From NCBI GenBank assembly GCA_951217055.1, contig OX578276.1:75922644-75986643 (forward strand): DNA of 64,000 nucleotides. The letters run 5' to 3'. The notes beneath the pieces are model-generated. The model was not told the origin of the DNA and made no database searches. It saw only the letters and a program-made list of their open reading frames with translations. Both the position numbers and the translations under genes were made by a program. Positions 1-14,942 of the stretch are shown here, piece after piece. Every line of letters starts with the position of its first letter. The stretch's first letter is position 1. Source of the DNA: Gerris lacustris. Taxonomy: Eukaryota > Arthropoda > Insecta > Hemiptera > Gerridae.

Positions 1-2300
1 CATATTTTGTTGAATTCACTAGTTTCCTATTACTTTTTTAACTGATAAAAATTCAATTAAATCGAAAACTAAATATTGTAAAACGGCCTCTTAGCAATTC
101 TACAATACCAATTCTAAAATACTGTCTCATGTAAATTTAAATTTAAAGAAAAGAAAATTCAAGCTGTTTAATTTTTTAAATGCTATATTCTTAGCTTGTT
201 ATTGGTTTCATTTAAGTGAATTGCAAATGTCTACTAGAAAACATTAATCATTTTTTGTTTGATTAAGTGTTAAGTAATAACGAATTAACATTATTTAGTG
301 ATAAGTAACATAAAATTAACTACTATAAATAAACTATATTCCTCGATTCGATTAAATTCTCCAAATTTCTTTCAGACGCATAGACTTTAAGGAAATATTG
401 ATGTAGTTAAGATCTGCTATTCAATGAAATGATTTTCAATATTTTTAATGATTAATTTGAATTACAAAATTAAGCAACTCAACTAATTTAACAAGCATTT
501 TTTACAATAATAGTAAAATAAAATGAGAATTCTAAGTCTGAATAATATTTTATTTTTAAATTTTAACCTTAGACCTTTTCTTATCCGATGAAAGAGAAAT
601 AATCAAGTACTTAAGTAGCCAGCCATAAATTCAATTTCAAAACAAGTCTAGAAATGAAATTGCTTTGGCGTGGCCTTCGGAAAAAATAAATTTCATATCA
701 TTTTCCAGAAGAAAAAAAATGGAAGAGAACATATTAACATTTTTTCGCATCACAATAACTCCTAACTTCTTAACTGATCAATAAATGAAAAGATTGGAAG
801 TGAATTCAGAATTTGCTTGTGGAATATCTGCCAGAAGAAAAAAGAAACGTAAATGGAATACGTAATTGCCGAGCAAAATTATTTTTCTAAGATGAATTCG
901 AAAATACCCGGCCATCAATCGGCCTCAGGCGGCTTATTTGCAACTCTCTCTGATACATAGGCATATTGCTTATGAATGTGCTCTTAGTAAAATACTGGAA
1001 AAGAAAAACTTATTAACTCTAACACGTAACACCATTATTCTAATCTGTAGCCTGATTGATGACGAATATTGTAATCTTTGAGTTTTCTTCTAACGTACTG
1101 AAGTTTTGGAAAGAGTAAAAAAAATCATTACTCTATTTTAATCCAATTAAAAAAGAATTAAACAATAAATATTTGCAGCTAAGAATTTATTCAAAATATT
1201 TATAAACTTTATAGTTAAAATTCATTCTTTCCCAAAATTAATGTAAATATATTTAAAGTGATGAATGAATTATAATTTAAATTTAAAATAATAGTCTAAA
1301 CGTTTTTTGAGGAATCTAAAATTCGTGCGAAAGAGAAAATGAAATTGAATTGCAGGATTCGCAGCCTTTAATTATTATAATTTGACTATGCAGATTATGT
1401 TATTTACTATTTGGTCCGGTTGTCTTGAATATAGGAGTTAAGTTATGTCAAACCCTTAGTTGTACATTTAAATTACTTGTAATTAATTTGCCTTTGCCGT
1501 GCTTTAGATTTCATCAAATTGGATAGAACCTTGAAGACGTCGAGAAGAATACTAAACTGCTCTAGGGTCAATAGTTGTCGGATTATACTAGGCGCATGCA
1601 CAATTCGCATTGTTATTAGACCGTAATAACAGAGTGGTTGGGTCTTTAAAATGTGCTTTGTTGTGTTGCCATTGTTTGCTAAAGTTTAATCGTGCGTGGA
1701 AGGAACTATAGCGTAGCAGGACGTAAAGCGGGCAGGGTTGCCGAGATGCTATCACCAGGACCTCGACCTGTTCCGACATTCTTTGAGAGTTGATCAGCCA
1801 CTTCTGATGGCCTAAGTTAAATTTTGGAACGCTTGTAACAGCTTTCAAGGGAACACAGCTTGAAGAGGCACTTTCAAAAATAGTAAGATTATATAGCCAT
1901 AATAAAGTTTTGAATATTCTAGGCAGCAGTGGGAATAATCGTCCTTCAAAAGTCTGTGATTACTTCAAAAAAGGGTTTAGGCGATATTTCAAGTACATTT
2001 AAAAGTAAATAATACATTTATTAACTGTATGGCCATTATAACGTCAACGTCTAAGAATGTTGGGTATCAAGATTTTGTATGGTTGATAAATAAGGTTAAT
2101 TTTCGTAAGATGTAAACATTTTTTAAATATTTATATATTTAAAAAGGTGTATATATACAATTTTTTAACTTACTAAAAAAAAAAAAAAAAAATGTTATTT
2201 AAATAACTATAATAAAATGGGGATTCTAAATCTGTGATGAAGATTAATATCCCCGAAAAAGGAAAATACCAATTTTCATTTGCTGTCCCCTTTATATTTT
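1..2300. other. AT-rich non-coding DNA
   Basis: No convincing gene, RNA or repeat boundary is visible. Stops are frequent in all frames. A patch at about 1500-1880 is clearly richer in G+C than its surroundings and is not recognisably repetitive, so it could be a conserved non-coding element. The short open frame inside it shows no domain. A run of about 18 A lies near 2174-2191. Confidence 0.5.
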
Positions 2301-2310
2301 CCCTTTATAT

Positions 2311-2373
2311 ATCAACTGACCTTAGTCAGTTGATTGAGCTCTACTGACTTACATCAGGTTTTTAACCCTGATG
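2311..2373. other. two adjacent short stem-loops
   Basis: Positions 2311-2320 (ATCAACTGAC) are perfectly complementary to 2325-2334, leaving a 4-nt loop. A second stem pairs 2352-2358 (CATCAGG) with 2367-2373. The pairing is seen directly. No function is assigned, and the pair may be a remnant of a palindromic mobile element. Confidence 0.5.
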
Positions 2374-4861
<2,488 letters not shown>

Positions 4862-6330
4862 AATGAGTAAATCTCTTCCATCTCCCCTGGTGCCACCCAG
4901 GCCATCCTCTTCAAGTGACGAGGTGGGTTATTTGGAATGTAAGGAGTTCTACCAGGGGATTGGAGTGATTTGATATGGATTAATGGACTGTTTTAGGATA
5001 TAGCGATACAGATAGGTCTTGCACAAATGGAATATTTTAATACGAGGAGATCGTTGTGAGAATGAGAGTAGAAACGTTCAGAAGTGGCATCTGTGATTTT
5101 CCTGAGGATCTTAGATTGGAGGTTTGGATTCGGGGTTGTTGGAAGTCTTGGCACTACCCCACTTCTAGGCCGTAGTTTCAAGCTGGTTTTAAGATTACAT
5201 TATAAAATGTGAGATTGAACCTACGGTTGGGGGGATTGGACCAGAAGACGAAGCAGACTTGTATTTTTCTTGATATGTCCATACTGTCTGATATGTTTTA
5301 TTTTGTATGATGTTGCCAAATGTCACCTAACGAAATTAATGACAAGGTAACTGAATGTATCGGATTTAGGAATAAGGACTTGGTTAAGAATGACTGGTGG
5401 TAAAGGAGCTATGACGAAGAGTAGAAGTGTCGTAAACACTTTTCTGTTTGTTAATCCGTATCATTCATTTCCCTAACCAAGGTTCCAGAAGGAGAATGTA
5501 ACTAGAGACTTGGATGCAATTTGAGGGTGCTTATGGACAGATAGTATAGTCTTGTCATCTGCAAAGGTAGCAAAGACCGAGGACCGAGAAAGGATGTTGA
5601 GGGGTGTCATAGGTATAAATGGAATACAGGAGAGGTCTTAGGATACTCCCCTGAGATCTGAGCTACTCCAGCACTTACAGGGCAGATGGCTGAAAAAGAG
5701 GATCCAAGACTTGCATGATATAGGTATTATTGTAAAAAGTAGGATGCCCTTGAGTTTCCAAAGCAGCCCAGAAAGCAGAACCCTGATAAAAGCTTGCATT
5801 TCGTCCAGAAAGACTGCTGACCAGTACCTTTAATTTTCAAGGGGGGGGGGGGGGGGTTGCAATATCATGCGATGACATTATTAAATGGTGGAATGATGAG
5901 TACGAAAACCAAACTGGAGGTCAAAAAGGAGCTTGTCTAGGAATTTCCCCTTGACTAGGAGAAGGCTTATGAGACGACAGGACGAGGAAAGATGAGGTGG
6001 CTTAGTTTGTAAGTTTTAGAAATCATAACAATGGTGGAGAATTCCCATTGGGCATGGAAGTAAGTCGTTTTAAGGACAGAGTAAAATATGCACCAACGTG
6101 CATTACGGAGTAGGACACCTTGGGAATTTCTGGGGTAATAAGGTCGTAAGCGGGAGATTTTCCTAGAGGAAGGAGTTTAACTGTGTAAAAGATTTCCAAG
6201 ATTTTTTTAAGGTGGTCAGCAAAGAGTTCAACTTTTTCGGTCAGACTTTGCCTGGGAGTTATCAGAATTTCTAATGGGAGAAAGGATTTCAACATAAACA
6301 CACGAAATACACACACAACAGTCAATAGTT
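4862..6330 (-). pseudogene. decayed Jockey-clade LINE (reverse transcriptase part)
   Basis: Read on the minus strand, broken frames recover parts of a non-LTR retrotransposon ORF2 in the right order. Near 6125-6230 there is a segment with ELFADHL and KSPAYDLITPEI, matching the conserved KSPGYD block at the start of Jockey-type reverse transcriptase. Near 5550-5575 the catalytic FADD appears in the context LATFADDKTILSVH, followed by a KSVY-type segment at about 5440. Near 5090-5140 a QSKILRKITDA segment resembles the C-terminal region of these proteins. Stops and frameshifts interrupt it throughout. The endonuclease domain is absent, consistent with 5' truncation near 6330. A G15 run at about 5841-5856 is a later expansion. 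This is an old, inactive insertion. The clade is assigned from motif resemblance only. Confidence 0.75.
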
Positions 6331-9300
6331 GATGTATCGATAAGGTATAAATAGTAAATGTTTGAAATATATATAGAAGTTAAAAGTTTGTCTAGACTTG
6401 ATGTGGAATAAAATGAACGAGACGTATATAAACTGGTTCTTTTTTACTATTCTGCATGTTTACATTTACCCAAACATATTCTTCATCAATTTGTGTACTT
6501 CTACCTGATCTAATAAATGCAGTTGCTGGTATTTTATGTACAAATAATAATAAATAGTTTTATTTTTCTGAATGTAATAAAACTTGGTTTGAATTCCAAC
6601 ATTGTAACTTTGATTAAAATGGCCTATTCATCCTCCTGGTAATGATTGTAGCTGCCTACGAGATACATAGGAAAAAGTATGTCCTCGTTGGGGCAATAAT
6701 GTCACCCACATACTTATGTTCACTATTCGTTGTCCGTTTTTCTAAATGATTTTGTTCGTAAATCTAAAGTTCCAATTATCGGTACAAATTATACGTAAAA
6801 GAAATCCAATGAAATCAAGTAGAAAAATACGGTTGTTTACTTTGCTTGGGATCTACGATTGGCTTTAATATAGCTCTATTTATCGATACAGGATATCAGA
6901 AATAAGTTGGTTGTGGGTTCCCGTTATTGCAATGAGAGAGGGAGCCCCGTGGCAGGGCCTGCTTCTAATCTGATACCATTGGTCCCAAGTCTGTAAGCCG
7001 CCTTGATGGATAAGTGAACACAAGAGCTCCATTCAGTCCGGTCCCATTCAACCGCTTCTAAACCCCTCATTATTTTCCAAAACATTTTGCAACAATGCTA
7101 CGAGTTCGAGGATAATCGGCCGGTTAAAATCGGCTCTCTAGTATCCTATACCTGCCCCTTTGGGAATAAATACTGTGCCAGAATATATTATGTTCCATTA
7201 CTTCAGTGATATGCCTCCATGGAATTTTACAGAATTATAAAAAAATAAATCTAATATTTTCCCTGCACGTAATATCGTAGTTTTTACAGACAAATTTAAA
7301 TAAGCACCTGTATAATGTAATGCTATTACGTACACTATCTGATCGAGTGGTCTTGAAACCGCATTACAAATATTTGAATACGCAATTATGTCTGAACAAA
7401 ACCAGGCAAAACTTCATTAAAAATTCATTAACGTATGTTTAGTTTAACTGCTGCTAACATTTTCTCGGACTTAAAGTGATAAAGATCGGCTGTCACATTT
7501 TTAAATTCGACTAATCCCTTGTATGGCTGGAGAAAGTCGTTTGAAAGCCCGCGGAGACCCCTCATATTATTACAAGCGAACCATGTAAAGAAGAACTGAT
7601 TTAAATATAAAGTACCATTATTCGCTTATATCTTTAATCCATCGACAAGGGAAGAAAAATACGTGCTATCGATTCACTTAAAATCGATTATAATAAAATT
7701 AACCTTTTTATCCATAAAAAAATATACTAACACCGTGTATAAAAAAAAATTTTAATATTTAGAAACATATTTTTCGATTTTTTTACAAATTTAATTCTCA
7801 AGATCGTACATTCAAATTTGTATAGGTTAATATTCATATTCGGAATCAAGATCAAAGAAAAAGAGACCAAACATTAGTTATATGGGTTTTAATTTTGGGT
7901 TCGACCCACAAGATATTTTATATCCAGGGGCACGCCATTTACAATAAATTTTACCACAGTTCTTTAAGTGACTTTATTTATACAATACATGATATAAAAT
8001 TTAATTTTCTGGTACCTATTTTATACATTTTAAGACACAACTGAATATAAACATGTTAAAAAATTTATATTTTATTAATAATTTCATTTGTGGAAAGATT
8101 ACGCTGTGGGAAGTGTAATAAATTGATATTTTGAAAATGAGGTGGTCTAACATTTCTTTTTTATTTTTATTTATTTTTTTGTGAAAAAGAAAATTTTTTT
8201 TTAGGAATTATTATTGAGGAATTTTCAGGTTGGAAGCTTTTAACTTTCGAGCAGTTTTACACTCTTCCCTTACGACATTAGTGTGGTTCGTTGATTTAAA
8301 TTTCTTATTTATGCACTTTTTTTTATGTCCTCCTTAATAATAAGGAAAGAAACTTAGAAATAGGATATATTGCTTTTTAGTTATATTTTATAAAGATGCT
8401 GAAGAAGTAATATGAAACAAAGGCTTTGCGAATACTGAATATAATGCAAAATTATAATCATTCTTCTACATTTAAAAAATATATAACACATTCAAATATT
8501 TCAAGCAGACAGCTTCAGTAATTAAAATTTTATAATTTACTTCACCGATTACTCACTCTGCTTTGGTCTTTGACCTTACCTTAGAGCTTCTTTTACATAC
8601 TAAAGAAATGTTTACATACATCCCATTAGTCAAGAAAAAGAAATAAAATAAGACAGACGATAAACAGAAACAGCTAAAACCTTTTTTTATCTGCACCTGT
8701 ATGCTATTTGTAAAAAAAAAATAAAACCTTTTTTAATTTTTGAAAAGAAAAAACTGGTTCTTAATAAAAACTAATGGTATGTTTAAAAGTTTACTTGTGT
8801 TCTGTCTTTAGCACCATTTAAACTGTTGTATCAGTGTTACTAGAACTTCTTAAAAGCGTGTTGTGTTGGGATTAGGGTACGAGTCAGGCTCAGGGAACCT
8901 CTGATAAATTATTAATGACCAGTTGACGTAACGTGGTGAAGAATATTTGCACGCGGCATATTGAACCCCTCCAGACATTTGCTTCACAAAATATGCTTTT
9001 ATCTGCGATACCGACACGAGCCTCACAGCCCCACACAATCTCCTCAGGGTCCTTTTACAGAATTTCAGTCTTTTCCTTAAACGTTGAATATTTTAACATA
9101 AACATAACAGCACATTAAAAAAACCTTGAGTGCTGGCCCCCATAAATTTTCAAAAGGAAACTGAACGAATGAATAATTCGTTTCTTTTTTTTTTATCACA
9201 TATTCACTAGTCGCTAGTGAAATAAAAAAAAATCATTAGACCTGTATGTATCGAAAGAGTCAAAACAAAACCGTTTTGCTAAAAGCTTCTTGCATTTAGA

Positions 9301-11270
9301 TGTGGAGTTGGAAGCTTTTCTAAAGGCTAATAGAATAATTATACGTTAATAGCACTTTGTAATCCATTAACTCCAGTCAACCGTGATATATAGGTACAGA
9401 ACTAAATTATAAGGCTGCCTACTTCACAGCCTAGACTTAAATTTGCTCTAAATAAAGTATACATTGAGTAATGCTCTACTCTCCATATTAGAATCATGAT
9501 TTTTAATTTAATGAGTAAAACCCATAACCATCCATACAAAAAATAAATAAATATAAAAAGAATAAACAATAATTTAAAGTTAATAGAATAAAAATAACCA
9601 ATGTTCCCTTATAGATATTTTTATAACCCTAAACGTTTATGCAAAATTCGAATTATAGACAAACCAATCGATCTTAAGATCGATACTTAGTCTAATATTA
9701 GTTTTTTCCGCATCCTAAGAACAAGCTAATATTAGTATAACCAGATCGAACTCTTTTTCAACTAAGTGTTTAAACTAGGGAATTCGGTTGACAACAATTT
9801 AACTGTTGTGATGAGTCACTACAATTATGTAGAGGTCAACGTTGAACTTATTATTTTAAGTTTAATAATATGGACGAAGCTCCTTTTCCTTCTATTTTAT
9901 TTTAGAAAATCCTGCATAAAACTCTTCATTTTTTATTCAACATCAACGTATTCAATTCTAGATGGATAAGGGTTCACAACACAAATTGTCAATAGAATAA
10001 TATAACAATAAATTCTCAATAACAATTACTATCCGTAAGTACCTTAAAGATATGGCAGTCAGATTAAACATTAATAAAATCGTATACAAAGGGAAGAATT
10101 AGAAACTTGTTTAACAGGTACAAAATTACCAGAAAGAACAGGGCAAATGACATATTTTAATTTTAAAGGTAAAATGATTTGATATATCCTACTTAAGACA
10201 AAATATTATCGATAACTTCACGCAACCAATTTCTTAATTTCAACCTTTTTTAATATAGATAAATACTTTTTTAATTCAGCCTTAGTCGTAATGAGAACTC
10301 AAAAGACGAGAATGCCTTCTGCTGAAGCAGCCTATTCGAATATTTATTTATCTTAGGGCTCGATTAACAGCATCTGGAACACGGGGGCTCTTTTTGATAA
10401 TGGTGGTAAGATTAGTTTTTTTTATACATGCTTTTAATAAATAATAATGGAGAATTTATTGGACTCTGATTGAGTTGGTAGGTTGGATACCGTTAGCGTT
10501 TTCAGATCCGATTTCTCTCACGGACACGATATCAGAAGTGTGTTAGTTTTTATTTTCCGTCTCAGGCGTTCCTTAAAGGTTGGACCTGGAATATCTTGGG
10601 CTCGGTCAGCGAACCCATTACTCAATCCGGACAACGTTTCACGGCGAAAAATCAATTACAACTAGCCCGGATCCCAGGGACGGACCCAGAAGAAAAAACA
10701 CGACAAACGAGTCGGCCCCTAAATTGAAAATCCAACTAATTGAAACAAGGGCCCCACACGTGAGAACAAATCAAACAGTCAGGGATCATCCCTCATAGAC
10801 ACCATTCTTAATAACGAACCACGCCTTACAACCCGTCCTCCTGCTACCGACTAAACAAATTTTTACCTAACTGGATATATCCCTAAATAAACAGCTACTT
10901 TACATTTTAACAGTCTTTAAAGTAACAAATATAATTTATTTTTAAAATAATTATAGCTTTTTTATACTTGACATAAAGTAGGACTTTCCACTCCCCAAAA
11001 ACAATTATTTATAATCTTACAAGATTTTGATTGCCTTATTTATTTTTTAATTTTATTTCGAAATATCCATTTTTGCTTAAAATAAATTATTTTGTTTAAC
11101 AGGTACAATTAATAAATAAAAAAATCGGTCCGAGACAACTCAGACAAACTTTCTCATATACGAGTTTTTAATTACTTAGTCCACTGTTTTCCATTTATTT
11201 GTTTTCACAGGTACATTTAAAAAAAATTAATTACTATTGAACATTTTATCAAAATTTATCATAAAAATAA
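6331..11270. other. unique non-coding DNA with GC-richer patches
   Basis: No exon with convincing coding content and splice sites was found. Three patches stand out from the AT-rich background: about 6930-7160, 8870-9060 and 10480-10800. Overlapping short plus-strand frames in the last patch have no recognisable domain. These patches could be conserved non-coding elements of a neighbouring developmental gene or old repeats; the sequence alone does not decide. Confidence 0.4.
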
Positions 11271-11671
11271 TTTCTCCTCGAAGGGGAATCGAACCCGGCC
11301 TCTCTCCGTCCGCGTAAAATGGCTTACCTCGTGAGATTCGTATTAAAATGGACTAAATTTTAGTATTTTTTAATCAAAATCGTCGGAACCGTTTTCGCGA
11401 AATAATTTTTTTCATGTTTTTTCAACGTTTTTGGGGGTAGTGCCTCCAAATTTGGAGCTAAAATTCATTTCTCGATTTTATCTTGAGATATGATTTTTCT
11501 TAACATGTGTGCCAAATTTCGTCAAAATCGGCCCAGTAGTTTATACTCCAGGCGTCTGCACAGACGACAGATAGACATTTTAAAAAAAAAAAACACAGTA
11601 AATCCATCAAAATCATAAAATCGAATTTTCGCGCCATCACAATACTTTCTTTTCATATAAGAAAGTAAAAT
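11271..11671. repeat. dispersed repeat, copy 1 of 3
   Basis: The 3' part, about 11595-11669, contains AATCGAATTTTCGCGCCATC followed by a short inverted CTTTCTT...AAGAAAG block. The same arrangement recurs at 43060-43380 (same orientation) and 48811-49060 (opposite orientation). Upstream is a stretch resembling the tails of insect retroposons (AAAATCGGCCCAGTAGTTTA). On the minus strand near 11279-11300 lies GGTTCGATTCC, which matches an RNA polymerase III B box, but no matching A box or cloverleaf is evident. Confidence 0.65.
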
Positions 11672-12216
11672 ATTTAAGTAAATACCCATTTTATACACAC
11701 TTTCAGTTGTCCCTCAGAGTAAGGAAGGGGTAGAGGGAGCGATACTATAGAATCGGGGTCTCAAAAAGTGGTTCATTATGCGACACCCATATACTAAACC
11801 TCCCAAGCGGCAGTTTGGTGAAACAGTATCGATATCTTGATAAAAACTCAAAATTTATCTAATGTCAGCTGATAAGGATAAGTATAATGTGATATTTTCT
11901 TACGACATTTAATATTTTAATACAGTTTTCTTTATAAATACATATGTACTTTAATGTTTGTTGTTAACCGTATTAATTATCCAAAGGCATCCAAAGGCAG
12001 TTACGTTGTTAATAACATGTAATAGTTCCTAGATAACCAAAAGCAACCTTATATAAAACAAAATCGTCTTCTAAAGCAATCACATCATATTTTTCTCTTA
12101 CATATTTGATATTTTGACATATTTGACATTTCGATAAGAAAACAATCAAACAAAGCACAAGATGAGTTAAAATGTTTTGTTGACAAGCGTCCGTGGGCAC
12201 GTAAGGACAAGGTATA

Positions 12217-12220
12217 GACC
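12217..12220. repeat. target-site duplication (left copy, GACC)
   Basis: GACC sits directly outside the left LTR and is repeated at 16119-16122 directly outside the right LTR, as expected for a 4-bp Ty3/gypsy integration duplication. Confidence 0.85.
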
Positions 12221-12411
12221 TGTGGGCTGGATGGGGTGTCCAGACACAGAATTTAAACTATAAGTAAGAAAAGAACACAAAGATATTTTGGTTGATGTCT
12301 AAAACTCGACTGACGTTTATTTGGTAACTTGTCGAAAAGAAATATTTACAGTGTCGACAAAAAATAAAATAAAATAAACAAAAGTAAAAATATAAAAATC
12401 AATTCCCTACA
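12221..12411 (-). repeat. gypsy 3' LTR
   Basis: 191 bp, beginning TGTGGGCTGG and ending TTCCCTACA on the plus strand, so both termini follow the TG...CA rule. It differs from the 5' LTR at two sites (A versus G near the left end and near position 42 of the repeat). Confidence 0.95.
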
Positions 12412-12425
12412 TTACCCCCCTCCAG
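12412..12425 (-). other. gypsy polypurine tract
   Basis: On the minus strand CTGGAGGGGGGTAA lies directly before the 3' LTR, the position and composition expected for the plus-strand DNA primer of an LTR retrotransposon. Confidence 0.85.
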
Positions 12426-12434
12426 TGTGAACGA

Positions 12435-12848
12435 TTATCTTGAGCCAGGGAGAAAACGAATTTTCTTTCCAGATCTCAAATGCATCCCTGATTCCTTATC
12501 TTTAGGTTGTTTGCTGGGATGTGATGGTGATTGTTTGGGTGATGTGGTTGGAGGTGAAGGTGTTGTGGTAGGTTGGCGTGTACAGTCGTCGGTGTTAAGT
12601 AGGTACGCTGGCTTTAGTCTGTCAATAGAGATATTTTTTTCCTTTCCGTTGATTAAAACTGTGTAGTATTTTAGCGTCCGTTTTGTCACTTTGTAAGGTC
12701 CGTCGTAAGGTGGCTGCAGAGACTTGCGTATAGCGTCATGTCTAATGAATACGTGAGAGGTGGTACTTAGCTGGGGATAAATAAATGTACTCTCTCGAGT
12801 TCTGTGATTTGTTTGTACCGGCTTCATACGTTGTATCGTAGTACGCAA
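12435..12848 (-). pseudogene. gypsy integrase C-terminal tail
   Basis: A 137-codon frame corresponding to the end of a Ty3/gypsy integrase. Around residues 33-54 it carries VFIRHDAIRKSLQPPYDGPY, and around 74-83 SIDRLKPAYL, both typical of the C-terminal domain (GPY/F-type module) of these integrases. The rest is a low-complexity Pro/Ser/Thr tail ending in a basic stretch. The catalytic D,D-35-E core that should precede it is absent: the frame meets the RNase H/zinc-finger frame directly near 12824-12850. The listed Met is inside the ancestral polyprotein and is not a real start. Confidence 0.85.
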
Positions 12849-13732
12849 ACTTTTTTCTTAATTATCAGTAATGTCCTATTGATTCCAGGGTGTGCTAAAT
12901 TATGTTGAAGGTTGTAAACAGTTTGTCGCATTGTCTTAGGTACGTAAAGTCTTGGATTGTCAGAAGAGAAATCGAAATATAGTGGGTAGTCCTTGTCGGG
13001 TAGTGTATATTTCTTTATTTTTAGTGATGTTGAAGATGGATTTTTTAATATTACTTTTAGCTCTTCGTCATCCAACTGTTCATGATGTAGCTTGAGGTAG
13101 TCCAAAGCTTCAGGTGTGTTGATCGCTTCGATTCTAGACAACATGTCAGCTGTAATGTTTTTACTTCCCTGTATATATTTGATATCTGTCGTGAACTGGG
13201 AAATATAGTCTAGTTGGCGAATTTGACGAGGTGACTGTCTGTCGGTCTTCTGTTTGAAAGCAAATGTCAAAGGTTTATGGTCCGTCAGTACAGTGAATGA
13301 TCTTCCCTCGAGCATATGTCTAAAATGTTTGATTGAATTGTATATTGCCAAAAGTTCGCGGTCGTACGTGCTGTAGTTTTTCTGAGTGTCGTTAAGTTTT
13401 TGAGAGTAGAATCCGAGTGGTTCCAAAACTCCATCTCGCAGTTGGTTGAGAGCGCCGCCGATAGCAATGTCCGAGGCGTCCACCATAAGCGTAAGAGGTA
13501 AAGTGGAGGATGGAAAAACAAGAGTGGTTGCATTAATGACATTTTGTTTGCACGTGTTAAATGATTGTAGTCTCTTTTCAGTCCAGATTATTTCCTCGTT
13601 GTCTTTTGGATTACCCTTAATTAAGTCGAAAAGTTGAGCTTGATGTGTCGCAGCTGAAGGAAGGAAACGTCTGTAAAAATTGATTACACCTAAAAATCTT
13701 CTAAGGGCTCGAATGGTTTTAGGGGGTTCCAT
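12824..13732 (-). pseudogene. gypsy RT thumb, RNase H and integrase zinc-finger start
   Basis: A 302-codon frame continuing pol after a frameshift. It opens with the post-palm motif RRFLGVINFYRRFLP, common to Ty3/gypsy reverse transcriptases. RNase H residues are visible as Asp85 (LMVDAS), Glu126 (YDRELLAI) and Asp151 (VLTDHKPL). Near residue 280 HNLAHPGINRT gives the His-His half of the integrase HHCC zinc finger. The frame ends a few residues later in unrelated sequence, where about 1 kb of integrase has been deleted. The in-frame pol coding extends upstream of the listed Met to about 13830. Confidence 0.9.
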
Positions 13733-13811
13733 TAGTGCTATTGCCTCTGATTTTTCTGGAGCTGGTTTTACTCCCTCCTGGGTAATGTGGTAACCCAGAA
13801 AGGTTAAATCT

Positions 13812-14942
13812 TTAACTCCAAAAATACTTTTTTTTAATGTTAATGGAAATTTTGAACTGATCTAATCGTTGAATTACTATTTCGAAATGAGATAGATGTT
13901 CCTGTAAATTTTCTGAGGCTATTAAAATGTCGTCTAGGTATACAAAAACAAATGGTAGGTCTCCTAGGATACTGTTTATAAATCTTTGGAAAGTCTGACC
14001 TGAATTCCGCAATCCGAAAGGCATAACTAAAAATTCAAAAAGACCAAAAGGAGTTATTATTGCTGTTTTTTCGACGTCCGAAATTTCCATGGGAACGTGA
14101 TGATAAGCGCGAACTATATCTAATTTTGAAAATATATGTTTGTTTTCCAAATGGTTAGCGAAGTCTTGAATGTTGGGCAGAGGATACCGGTCGGGAATGG
14201 TGATTGCGTTTAATCTGCGGTAATCTCCACATGGTCTCCAGTCGTTTCCTTTTTTCGGAACCATATGAAGAGGGCTGGCCCAACAGCTCTTGGAGGGTCG
14301 GCATATTCCAAGTTCCAACATGGTTTGGAAATGCTCTTTGGCGATCTTGAGTTTGTCAGGTGCTAGACGTCTTGCTTTAGCATATGTGGGACCTCCTTTT
14401 GTCTCAATGGTGTGAGTGACTTTATGAAGATTTTCTTTGCAGATGTTGGTGAAGTAGTTAGTCGTTGTAGGTCTTGTAACGTCAGGATATTTTCTTAAAA
14501 TATTTGTAAAATTGTCGGATTGAATTTTGGTGATAGTTCCGATATCTTTGTCGAGATTTGATACTGATGAATGAGTATTTGAAAAATATTTTGTAGACCC
14601 TATCAGTCTTTTGTTTTTTAAGTCTACTAAAATATTAAACTTATTAAGAAAATCTGCACCAATTATAGGTTTCTTAACATCTGCAATAATAAAAGGCCAG
14701 GAGAATCTTCTTCGCAGTCCTAAGTCAAGAGTAAGAAGTCGTTCTCCGTAGGTAGTTATAGTTGTTCCATTCGCTGCATATAATGTGTAGTCACTCCTGT
14801 TGGGTTTGTCAATTATTCTTGGTGGGCAAATAGAAAAATCAGCTCCTGTGTCAATTAAAAACTTCAAACCTGATGTATTATCCGAAACGAATAAGCGATA
14901 CGGAACGCGAGCTTGAACAAGAGTCGCTTCACAGTTATTCAA
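13812..14942 (-). pseudogene. gypsy protease and reverse transcriptase (frameshifted)
   Basis: A 376-codon frame. The aspartic protease motif is LIDTGAD (residues 29-35). Reverse transcriptase follows: [13 protein letters not shown] near 220-232, LDIVRAYHH near 274-282 with catalytic Asp275, [13 protein letters not shown] near 307-319, and the catalytic YLDD at 335-338. The ATG overlaps the gag stop as ATGA (14939-14942), in the -1 frame relative to gag. The frame ends early because of a one-base change in a run of eight A/T near 13826-13835; pol homology continues immediately in another frame (12824-13732). Without the shift the protein would run on into RNase H. Confidence 0.9.

Noticed and set aside
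11279..11300. tRNA-derived SINE head from the B-box match GGTTCGATTCC
   Set aside because: No matching A box or cloverleaf at the proper distance was seen.
12427..12666. Plus-strand frames over the gypsy element (also 13446-13637 and 15090-15320)
   Set aside because: They are antisense shadows of the gag-pol frames, with no independent homology.
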